Program-made: the position numbers and the translations under genes
NCBI RefSeq assembly: GCF_029623955.1
Contig: NZ_JARSBP010000004.1
Location: 558,001 to 622,000 of the forward strand
Direction of reading: 5' to 3'
DNA from: Mycobacterium sp. 236(2023)
GTDB taxonomy: Bacteria; Actinomycetota; Actinomycetes; Mycobacteriales; Mycobacteriaceae
Length of the DNA: 64,000 nucleotides
Shown here: positions 42,901-50,172 of the stretch, piece by piece
How positions within the stretch are numbered: position 1 is the stretch's first letter
How the letters are laid out: each line of letters begins with the position of its first letter
Notes under the pieces: generated by a model
Seen by the model: the letters and a program-made list of their open reading frames with translations, nothing else
Databases searched by the model: none
What the model was told of the DNA's origin: nothing

Positions 42901-44515
42901 CAGCCCGTCGGAGGCCGCGCAGGTCTGGTTCGACCGCGGCATGGTGTGGTCCTACGCGTTCAATCACGAGGAAGCCATCCGCTGCTTCGACCGCGCGCTG
43001 GAACTCGACGCGGACTTCGCGCTCGCTCGCTGGGGCGTCGCGTATGCGATCGGGCCCAACTACAACAAGGGCTGGGAAGCGTTCGACCCGGTGGATCTCG
43101 CGGCGTCGCTGGCGCGGGCGCGGATGGAACTCGGGTTGGCGGCCAGAGGGCGGGCCTCGGCCGTCGAACGCGGCCTCATCGACGCGCTGACGGTGCGCTT
43201 TCCCACCGATGATCCCGAGGATGCCGAGGCACTGGCCGCCGGCCACGTCGCCTACGCAGATGCGATGGCCGCACTGGAACGGGCCTACCCGGATGACGTC
43301 GACGTGGCCGCGCTGGCGGCCGACGCGCTGGTGAATGTGACGGCATGGGCGTTGTGGGACAGCAGAACCGGCGAACCCGCCCCCGGATCCCGCGTCGTCG
43401 AGGCCAAGCGGATCCTCGACGCCGCACTGACGACAGCCGCAGGACGCGAGCACCCGGGGATCCTGCACCTGTACCTGCACACAATGGAGATGTCGACGAC
43501 GCCGCAGGAAGCACTGCCTGCCGCCGACCTGCTGCGTGGACTGGTGCCCGACGCCGGCCACCTCGAGCACATGCCCAGCCACATCGACGTGCTGTGCGGC
43601 AACTACCGAGATTCGATCGTGGCGAATCAGTCTGCGGTGACAGTGGATCGGCGGTTCGTCGAGCATCAGGGCCCGTTGAACTTCTACTCGCTCTACCGTG
43701 CGCACAACCTGCATTTCGTCGTGTATTCGGCGATGTTCGAGGGCAATTCGGCGACGGCGTTACAGGCCGCAGACGAACTGTCCGGGCAGCTGACACCCGA
43801 ACTGCTGGCCATCGAGTCGCCGCCGATGGCCGACTGGCTGGAAGCGTTCGTGCCGTTAGGGATTCACGTGCTCGTACGGTTCGGCCGGTGGTCCGAGCTG
43901 ATCGCCACTCCCCTGCCCGACGACACGGAGCTTTACTGCACCACTGTCGCGACCATCCACTATGGCCGTGGGGTGGCCCACGCCGCGAGCGGGCACCTCG
44001 ACCAGGCGCGTGCCGAGCGCGAACTGTTCGCCGCGGCCTACGAGCGCATCCCGGAGAGCCGCTACCTGTTCAACAACACCAGCCGCGACATCCTGGCCGT
44101 CGCCGCGGCGATGCTCGACGGGGAGATCGCCTACCGTGCCGGCGAATTCGACGATGCGTTCACGCATCTGCGGCGCGCGGTGGAACTCGACGATTCTCTG
44201 CCCTATGACGAACCGTGGGGGTGGATGCAGCCGACGCGACACGCGCTCGGAGCGCTGCTGCTGGAGCAGGGCCAGGTGGACGAGGCAGCGGAGGTCTACG
44301 CAGCCGACCTCGGGCTGGACCCGACGCTGAGCCGCCCGTGCCAGCACCCGGGCAATGTGTGGAGCCTGCACGGATACCACGAATGCCTGACGCGGCTGGG
44401 CCGCGATGCCGAAGCGGTGATCATCGGCAAGCAGCTCGAAATGGCTTCGGCGCGAGCAGATGTGCCGATCGAGGCGTCCTGTGCGTGCCGCCTCCAGCCG
44501 CACTGCTGCGACTGA
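42854..44515 (+). CDS. Large tetratricopeptide-repeat (TPR) protein
   Basis: A 553-residue soluble helical-repeat protein. TPR-like units are visible near residues 24-60 (AAQVWFDRGMVWSYAFNHEEAIRCFDRALELDADFALARWGVAYAIG), 380-440 and 455-490. Several conserved His residues (LHLYLHTMEMS, HLEHMPSHID, RAHNLHF) suggest a metal or ligand site beyond simple scaffolding. The C-terminus is Cys-rich (CACRLQPHCC). Similar long TPR proteins are found in diverse bacteria and fungi without assigned function. ATG 42854 overlaps the membrane-protein gene by 47 bases. Confidence 0.75.
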   Translation: MSEPYYDLGSYRRPTDSPSEAAQVWFDRGMVWSYAFNHEEAIRCFDRALELDADFALARWGVAYAIGPNYNKGWEAFDPVDLAASLARARMELGLAARGRASAVERGLIDALTVRFPTDDPEDAEALAAGHVAYADAMAALERAYPDDVDVAALAADALVNVTAWALWDSRTGEPAPGSRVVEAKRILDAALTTAAGREHPGILHLYLHTMEMSTTPQEALPAADLLRGLVPDAGHLEHMPSHIDVLCGNYRDSIVANQSAVTVDRRFVEHQGPLNFYSLYRAHNLHFVVYSAMFEGNSATALQAADELSGQLTPELLAIESPPMADWLEAFVPLGIHVLVRFGRWSELIATPLPDDTELYCTTVATIHYGRGVAHAASGHLDQARAERELFAAAYERIPESRYLFNNTSRDILAVAAAMLDGEIAYRAGEFDDAFTHLRRAVELDDSLPYDEPWGWMQPTRHALGALLLEQGQVDEAAEVYAADLGLDPTLSRPCQHPGNVWSLHGYHECLTRLGRDAEAVIIGKQLEMASARADVPIEASCACRLQPHCCD

Positions 44516-44517
44516 CG

Positions 44518-45285
44518 TCAGGCGAAGGCGACGCGCTCCATCCAGAAGTCGACGAGCCCTGCGTCCCCTCGAACCTCGACGGTGGAGACCGGCCTGCGGC
44601 GGTACAGCACCAGAAGGAGATCGGTCACCGGACCGGACAAAGCCGCAGCGGTGGGCTCGGAGCCGTGGCGCCACGCCAGCGCGTCGCCGGTGAAGTCCAG
44701 CAGCCAGTCATCGTGGGTGTCGGTGGCGTGCAACCCGATCGTGCGCCCGGGACCCAGCAGCTCCCGCATCCACGGGTGAACATCGAAATGGAAGGGCATG
44801 CAGCCGAGTTCGAGCCATTCTGCGACCCCGTCCACGGCGAGGAAGTTCGGCAGCGTGTAATCCAAGCCGAGCGCCAAGGATGTGTCGGCCCTGTGCATCG
44901 CCGTCTCGTGTGCGAACCGCCGCGCGAAGAAGGCGCTTCCACCACCGGGCACCGGACACCACATCTGCTCGCCGGGACCCGCCTCCCGCAGTGCAGCCGC
45001 CAACCCTCTGGCAGCGTCGCGCAGTGACAAAGCGAACTGCCTGGCGTCCTCGTCGCCGACTCCGGACAGGTCCCGCAGCGCCGTATCCGGAGGCGGCGCC
45101 GCCGCGCGGGTCGCGACGATCTCCCGCGCCCACCTCAGCCCGGCCTCGACATGGCTCGACAGTTGGGCAACCGACCATCCCGGACACGACGGCACCGCCG
45201 TCGTCAGATCGGCTCCGTCGAGATGGTGGGCGAACAGGTCCGCCTGGGCCTCGATCTCGGTGCAGTGCCACCGGAAGTCGTTCAC
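44518..45285 (-). CDS. Maleylpyruvate isomerase-family mycothiol-dependent protein
   Basis: A 255-residue DinB-like four-helix protein of the mycothiol-dependent isomerase group. VPSCPGWSVAQLSSHVEAG and RFAHETAMHRAD carry the His/Glu metal-site residues, and a C-terminal SCP2-like domain follows. Members use mycothiol as a cofactor; substrate unknown. GTG 45285 has GGAGG close upstream. Its stop is two bases from that of the convergent TPR gene, and its start is 32 bases from the divergent deaminase. Confidence 0.82.
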   Translation of the reverse strand: MNDFRWHCTEIEAQADLFAHHLDGADLTTAVPSCPGWSVAQLSSHVEAGLRWAREIVATRAAAPPPDTALRDLSGVGDEDARQFALSLRDAARGLAAALREAGPGEQMWCPVPGGGSAFFARRFAHETAMHRADTSLALGLDYTLPNFLAVDGVAEWLELGCMPFHFDVHPWMRELLGPGRTIGLHATDTHDDWLLDFTGDALAWRHGSEPTAAALSGPVTDLLLVLYRRRPVSTVEVRGDAGLVDFWMERVAFA

Positions 45286-45317
45286 GTCGCCTCCTCCATG
45301 CTGCGTAGACTCCGGCT

Positions 45318-45797
45318 GTGGCAGTCACCGTCGACGACCTACGTTACCTACGCCGGTGTGTGGAACTGGCAGGCCAGGCCCTGGACGGGGGTGACGAGCC
45401 GTTCGGCTCGCTGCTGCTCGACCCCTCCGGCGACGTCCGTTTCGAGGATCACAACCGGGTCAAAGACGGCGACGCGACCCGCCACCCCGAATATGCGATC
45501 GCGAAGTGGGCCGTCGACAATCTCACCCCCGACGAACGCGCACGTAGCACCGTCTACACCTCCGGTGAGCACTGCCCGATGTGTGCCGCGGCGCACGCAT
45601 GGGTAGGTCTTGGGCGCGTCGTCTATGCCGCGTCGTCAGCGCAGCTGACGCAATGGCTGGTCGAGTGGAGCGCCCCGCCTCCCCCGGTGGCAGCGCTGCC
45701 CATCACGACCGTCGCCCCCGGCATCGCCGTCGATGGTCCTGCCCGCGAACTGACCGAGGAGATGAAAGCGTTGTACGCAAAGGCATTCGGTCGATGA
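45318..45797 (+). CDS. Nucleoside/cytosine deaminase-like zinc enzyme (copy 1)
   Basis: A 159-residue CMP/dCMP-deaminase-fold protein. Zinc ligands are H56 in RHPEYA, with E58 as proton shuttle, and C86 and C89 in GEHCPMC. HPE replaces the usual HAE. Likely substrates are guanine, cytosine or a nucleoside. The start is GTG 45318. Its TGA overlaps the ATG of the following GH13 gene by four bases, which couples a nucleobase enzyme to a carbohydrate enzyme. Confidence 0.83.
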   Translation: MAVTVDDLRYLRRCVELAGQALDGGDEPFGSLLLDPSGDVRFEDHNRVKDGDATRHPEYAIAKWAVDNLTPDERARSTVYTSGEHCPMCAAAHAWVGLGRVVYAASSAQLTQWLVEWSAPPPPVAALPITTVAPGIAVDGPARELTEEMKALYAKAFGR

Positions 45798-47095
45798 CCT
45801 CCGGCTGGGTCGAGCACGTGATCTGGTGGCAGGTCTATCCGCTCGGCTTCGTCGGCGCCTACCCTGCCGACCCGGCACCCCAGACCGGCGAACACCGGTT
45901 GCGCCGGATCGCGGACTGGTTGGACTACGCGATCGAACTGGGCGCCTCGGGTGTGGCGCTCGGCCCCGTGTTCGAATCGCAGACCCACGGCTACGACACC
46001 GTCGACCACTACCGCATCGACCCGAGGCTCGGTGACGACGACGACTTCGACCATCTCATCGCCGCGGCACACGATCGCGGTCTGCGGGTTCTGCTCGACG
46101 GTGTGTTCAACCACGTGGGCACCGAATTCCCCCGATACCGCGACGCCGTCGACGGTGGCGACAGGTCCTGGTTCCGGGTCCGCGGCAACGAGTTCGCCAC
46201 GTTCGAGGGCCACGGGGGCCTCATTGCGCTGAACCACCGCAACGCCGCCGTCGTCGATTACACCGTCGACGTGATGAGTCACTGGCTCGGCCGCGGTGCC
46301 GACGGTTGGCGGCTGGACGCGGCCTACGCCGTGCCCGACAGGTTCTGGGCGCAGGTGCTGCCCCGGGTGCGCGAGAAGCACCCGGACGCGTGGTTTGTCG
46401 GTGAGGTCATCCACGGCGATTACGAAGCGCGCGTTCGTGATTCGGGTTTCGACTCCGTCACCCAGTACGAGCTGTGGAAGGCGATCTGGAGCAGTATCAA
46501 CGACGAGAACTTCCACGAGCTCGACTGGGCGCTCACCCGGCACAACGAATTCCTCGACACGTTCGTGCCATTGACGTTCATCGGCAACCACGACGTCACG
46601 CGCATCGCCAGCCAGCTGACCGACACTGCCCACGTCGAGCATGCGCTGGTGATCCTGCTGACCACCGGCGGCACCCCGAGCATCTACGCCGGCGACGAGG
46701 TCGCCTATCGAGGCGTCAAGGAGGAACGGTTCGGCGGCGACGACGCGGTCCGTCCCGAATTCCGTTCTCCCTTCGAGGGAGTCGGCGAACACGGCCACCA
46801 GGTGTTCCGGTCCCACCAGCACCTCATCGGCCTGCGCCGCAGGCACCCGTGGCTACACACAGCCAGAACGGCGCCGCTGTCGGTGACCAACACGTCCTAC
46901 GTCTACATCACGCGCCACGGCGACGACGCGCTCGTGGTGGCGCTCAACGTCGGCGACGAAGCCGTCCCGCTGTCGCTGCCCGAACTCGGACCGGGACGCG
47001 CCGAAGTCGTCGCCGGCTCCGGCGCTCCGCCCGCCGAGATCGTCACCGAGACCTCCGTGCCTGCGCACGGCTGGTTGATTCTGGCGCCACGCTGA
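45794..47095 (+). CDS. GH13 alpha-amylase-family glycoside hydrolase
   Basis: A 433-residue cytoplasmic (beta/alpha)8 enzyme. The four GH13 regions are present: DGVFNHVG, GWRLDAAYAV with nucleophile D175, VGEVI with acid/base E204, and FIGNHD with H265-D266. Members hydrolyse or transfer alpha-glucosidic bonds. It is short, lacks a signal peptide and has a small C-terminal beta domain. Reaction and substrate (maltooligosaccharide, trehalose-type or glucosylglycerate-type) cannot be read. Coupled to the preceding deaminase by an ATGA overlap. Confidence 0.88.
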   Translation: MTSGWVEHVIWWQVYPLGFVGAYPADPAPQTGEHRLRRIADWLDYAIELGASGVALGPVFESQTHGYDTVDHYRIDPRLGDDDDFDHLIAAAHDRGLRVLLDGVFNHVGTEFPRYRDAVDGGDRSWFRVRGNEFATFEGHGGLIALNHRNAAVVDYTVDVMSHWLGRGADGWRLDAAYAVPDRFWAQVLPRVREKHPDAWFVGEVIHGDYEARVRDSGFDSVTQYELWKAIWSSINDENFHELDWALTRHNEFLDTFVPLTFIGNHDVTRIASQLTDTAHVEHALVILLTTGGTPSIYAGDEVAYRGVKEERFGGDDAVRPEFRSPFEGVGEHGHQVFRSHQHLIGLRRRHPWLHTARTAPLSVTNTSYVYITRHGDDALVVALNVGDEAVPLSLPELGPGRAEVVAGSGAPPAEIVTETSVPAHGWLILAPR

Positions 47096-47099
47096 CCGC

Positions 47100-47534
47100 T
47101 CAGCGCAGCAGATCGAGCGTGCCGGTGTCCTCGTCGCCGTCGTAGAACGCATCGATTACGGAACGGAAAAGTGCCGCGTCGTCGGGGTCGGCCGCGCGGG
47201 CGAAGAGCGTCATCGACGAGTGCACTTTCAGATCGTCGGGATACCCGAGGATCTCGGTGGCCGAACGTCCCGCGTGGGTTGCGAGTAACGCCGCGCACTC
47301 CCGCAGTCGCGGCCCGAGGACGGGGTGCGCGAGATAGTCCCTGGCCTCCTCCAGCGACGAAATCCCGTACCGCTGTGCCGTGGCGCTGCGCCCGAGCCCC
47401 CGCAGTTGCGGAAAGACGAACCAGATCCAGTGGCTGCGCTTGGACCCCGCTCGGAGTTCGGCCAGCACCGCCGCGTAGACGCTGTTCTGCGCGGCGACGA
47501 ATCGGTCAAGGTCAAATGCTTGCTCGCGATTCAT
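47100..47534 (-). CDS. DUF1810-family protein
   Basis: A 144-residue helical protein. The family signature KRSHWIWFVFPQLRGLG is intact, as is ARDYLAHPVLGPRLRECAALL. It resembles M. tuberculosis Rv1873, which I recall as a 145-residue DUF1810 protein of known structure and unknown function. ATG 47534 gives the family length; the frame stays open to 47606. It is convergent with the GH13 gene, with four bases between stops. Confidence 0.85.
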   Translation of the reverse strand: MNREQAFDLDRFVAAQNSVYAAVLAELRAGSKRSHWIWFVFPQLRGLGRSATAQRYGISSLEEARDYLAHPVLGPRLRECAALLATHAGRSATEILGYPDDLKVHSSMTLFARAADPDDAALFRSVIDAFYDGDEDTGTLDLLR

Positions 47535-47814
47535 CTCAGCTACCCCGCTTCCAAGCCAATCCGCCCCAACTGTAACGAGACGCAGTCGAGCCTCCGTGGC
47601 GCGCATCCCCCAGAATTAACAACGTTCACACTGGTCACACCGGCTATCTGCGGTCCGTGAGTCCGCGCCGAGTCGCAATCGTTAGCCAACCGCGACCCCT
47701 GTTCCCTGTGTCATGCCGCTGCTGCCGTGGTCGGAGCGTGTTGCATTACCCGTGAAACGCGACGGCAAGTTTGCGAAACCAGGCGATGCGATGAGAAAGG
47801 TGTGGATTGCCGTT

Positions 47815-48807
47815 ATGAAGTGGAAAGAGAAGTTTTCGGGTCGATGGGGTCGGCGGGTGGCAGCTGCCGCTCTTGCCGCCGCGACGCTGCCCGGGCTGAT
47901 CGGCTTCGCCGGGGGTTCGGCGACGGCGGGGGCATTTTCCCGACCGGGCCTCCCCGTCGAGTACTTGGACGTGTTCTCCCCCTCGATGAACCGCAACATC
48001 CGCGTGCAGTTCCAGGGCGGCGGACCCCATGCCGTGTACCTGCTGGACGGTCTGCGGGCGCAGGACGACTACAGCGGCTGGGACATCAACACCCCGGCCT
48101 TCGAATGGCTCTACGGCTCCGGCCTGTCGACGATCATGCCGGTGGGTGGACAGTCGAGCTTCTACAGCGACTGGTACCAGCCGTCGCGAGGCAACGGCCA
48201 GGACTACACCTACAAGTGGGAGACGTTCCTGACCCAGGAGCTTCCGACGTGGCTCGAGGCCAACCGCGGCGTCTCGCAGACCGGCAACGCCGTCGTCGGG
48301 CTGTCGATGGCCGGTAGCGCCTCGCTGACCTACGCGATCCACCACCCGCAGCAGTTCATCTACGCCGCTTCGCTTTCCGGCTTCCTGAACCCCTCCGAGG
48401 GCTGGTGGCCGATGCTGATCGGTCTGGCGATGAATGACGCGGGCGGCTTCAACGCCGAGAGCATGTGGGGCCCGTCCTCGGATCCGGCGTGGAAGCGCAA
48501 CGACCCGATGGTCAACATCAACCAGTTGGTGGCCAACAACACTCGCGTCTGGATCTACTGCGGCACCGGCACCCCGTCGGATCTGGACGCCGGCGGCGGC
48601 CCCAACCTGATGGCGGCGCAATTCCTCGAAGGATTCACGCTGAGGACCAACATCGCCTTCCGCGACAAGTACATTGCGGCCGGCGGCACCAACGGTGTCT
48701 TCAACTTCCCCACCGCGGGGACGCACGCCTGGGGCTACTGGGGACAGCAGCTGCAGCAGATGAAGCCGGATATCCAGCGGGTTCTGGGAGCTCAGGCAAC
48801 CGCCTAG
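47815..48807 (+). CDS. fbpC: Antigen 85-family mycolyltransferase, FbpC type
   Basis: A 330-residue secreted acyltransferase that transfers mycolate between trehalose monomycolate molecules and to arabinogalactan. A 40-residue signal peptide ends ATAGA, giving mature FSRPGLPVEY. Catalytic Ser is mature residue 124 (GLSMAGSAS); His lies in GTHAWGYWG. The loop GGGPHAVYLLDGL, the Cys-free WYQPSRGNGQDYTYKW and SGFLNPSEGWWP favour Ag85C over Ag85A/B; the Ag85C Cys (VWIYCG) is retained. The frame has earlier ATGs at 47713 and 47791; 47815 gives a typical signal. About 280 bases upstream hold no gene. Confidence 0.9.
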   Translation: MKWKEKFSGRWGRRVAAAALAAATLPGLIGFAGGSATAGAFSRPGLPVEYLDVFSPSMNRNIRVQFQGGGPHAVYLLDGLRAQDDYSGWDINTPAFEWLYGSGLSTIMPVGGQSSFYSDWYQPSRGNGQDYTYKWETFLTQELPTWLEANRGVSQTGNAVVGLSMAGSASLTYAIHHPQQFIYAASLSGFLNPSEGWWPMLIGLAMNDAGGFNAESMWGPSSDPAWKRNDPMVNINQLVANNTRVWIYCGTGTPSDLDAGGGPNLMAAQFLEGFTLRTNIAFRDKYIAAGGTNGVFNFPTAGTHAWGYWGQQLQQMKPDIQRVLGAQATA

Positions 48808-48823
48808 CACCCGCGCACACCAC

Positions 48824-48861
48824 AGAGAGCCTGCCGTTTTCCCCCGAACGGCAGGCTCTCT
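48824..48861. terminator. Strong hairpin terminator after fbpC
   Basis: Perfect 15-base stem (AGAGAGCCTGCCGTT at 48824-48838 with its complement at 48847-48861) and an eight-base loop. It lies 16 bases after the fbpC stop and seven before the stop of the convergent SDR gene, so it can act on both transcripts. There is no long U-tract. Confidence 0.88.
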
Positions 48862-48868
48862 GCTGTGT

Positions 48869-49615
48869 CTAGCCCTGCACCGTCGGGCGGATGGTCAGGT
48901 CGCCGATCTCGACATCGTGGGGTTGCTCGATGGCGAACACGATCGCCCGGGCCACCGCGTCGGGGTCGAGTCCGAAAGCATCCATGCTGGAGCGGATCTG
49001 GGCACGCAACCGCGCATCGGTGATGGAGCTGTCCAGCTCGGTGTTGACGAAGCCCGGCGAGATCGACGTGGTGCGGATGACGCCGTCGGTCGACTCCTGA
49101 CGCAGCGCCTCCATCACCGTGCGCACCGCGTTCTTCGTCGCCGCGTAGACACCCATGTCGGGGGTGATCTTGAGGCCGGCAGTCGACACCGTCGTGACGA
49201 AATGCCCGTGCCCCTGGCGCTCGAATACGGGCGTGGCGGCGGCGATCCCATGCAGAAGCCCACGCACGTTGACGTCGATCATGGCGCCCCAGCCGGCGAC
49301 GTCACCGTCGGCGAGCGGGCCGATCGCGCTGATGCCTGCATTGGAGACCAACACATCGAGGCGTCCATGGTCGGCGACCGCGGTGTCGACGAGGCGCTGA
49401 ACATCCTCGGCGCGGGTCACGTCGGTCTCGAGGGTCGACACATTCGATGGGCCGAGTTCCTCGGCCAGGGCTTCGAGCCTGTCGGCGCGGCGGGCGCCCA
49501 GCACCAGCCGCGCTCCGCGGGAGGCGAGCCGGCGAGCCGTCGCCGCCCCGATGCCGCTGCTGGCGCCCGTGATCGCGACGACAAGGCCGCCGATGGGGTC
49601 GTCTGCGTTGTTCAT
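48869..49615 (-). CDS. Short-chain dehydrogenase/reductase
   Basis: A 248-residue classical SDR. The cofactor motif is ITGASSGIGAATA, NAGIS follows, and the catalytic Ser and YAATK (YxxxK) are present. An Arg-rich segment after beta-2 (GARRADRLEAL) suggests NADP(H). ATG 49615 was chosen because the longer frame to 49882 is non-homologous and runs over the divergent deaminase gene. Substrate not predictable from sequence. Confidence 0.87.
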   Translation of the reverse strand: MNNADDPIGGLVVAITGASSGIGAATARRLASRGARLVLGARRADRLEALAEELGPSNVSTLETDVTRAEDVQRLVDTAVADHGRLDVLVSNAGISAIGPLADGDVAGWGAMIDVNVRGLLHGIAAATPVFERQGHGHFVTTVSTAGLKITPDMGVYAATKNAVRTVMEALRQESTDGVIRTTSISPGFVNTELDSSITDARLRAQIRSSMDAFGLDPDAVARAIVFAIEQPHDVEIGDLTIRPTVQG

Positions 49616-49651
49616 AGGTGCTACGACCCGGGCTGCGGGCACAGTATTCCC

Positions 49652-50116
49652 ATGGACTTCGTGCAGCGCACCATCGACCTGGCGAGGCAGAACGTCGCCG
49701 AAGGCGGCAGACCGTTCGCCACGGTCATCGCCCGCGACGGCGAGGTGCTCGCCGAGAGCCCGAACCGCGTCGCGCAGACCAAAGATCCAACCGCGCACGC
49801 CGAGATTCTCGCGATCCGGGCGGCATGCACGGCGCTGCAGACCGAACACCTCACCGGCGCGACGATCTACGTGCTGGCCCACCCGTGCCCGATGTGCCTG
49901 GGATCGCTGTACTACTGCTCCCCCGACGAGGTCGTCTTCCTGACCACCAGGGACGACTACGCGGCGTTCTACGTCGACAACCGGAGGTATTTCGAGCTGG
50001 AGACGTTCTATGACGAGATAGCCAAACCGTGGCAGGACCGGCGGCTGCCGATGCGCTATGAGCCCAGTGACGACGCGTTGGCCGTCTACCGGTTGTGGCA
50101 GGAGTGCAATCCGTAG
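49652..50116 (+). CDS. Nucleoside/guanine deaminase-like zinc enzyme (copy 2)
   Basis: A 154-residue deaminase of the guanine deaminase/TadA-like group. H49 and E51 in TAHAEI and C79 and C82 in HPCPMC form the zinc site; PFATVIARDGEVLAES is the typical first hairpin. It is more canonical than the deaminase at 45318 (HAE instead of HPE). The C-terminus (AFYVDNRRYFELETFYDEI) resembles guanine deaminases. Divergent from the SDR with about 36 bases between, and 56 bases upstream of lon. Confidence 0.85.
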   Translation: MDFVQRTIDLARQNVAEGGRPFATVIARDGEVLAESPNRVAQTKDPTAHAEILAIRAACTALQTEHLTGATIYVLAHPCPMCLGSLYYCSPDEVVFLTTRDDYAAFYVDNRRYFELETFYDEIAKPWQDRRLPMRYEPSDDALAVYRLWQECNP

Positions 50117-50134
50117 GGAACAAACCCGGCGATC

Positions 50135-50165
50135 CCAAGGTTGAGCGGCTTAGGTTCAACTTTGG
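50135..50165. promoter_or_regulatory. HAIR-like inverted repeat in the lon leader (candidate HspR site)
   Basis: CCAAGGTTGA and TCAACTTTGG are inverted repeats matching at 9 of 10 bases with an 11-base spacer. Within them GTTGAGC-N7-GTTCAAC keeps the spacing of the actinobacterial HspR box CTTGAGT-N7-ACTCAAG, with 9 of 14 positions matching. The right arm overlaps the GGAGG ribosome-binding site of lon. HspR controls lon in Streptomyces. Confidence 0.5.
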
Positions 50166-50172
50166 AGGTTTG

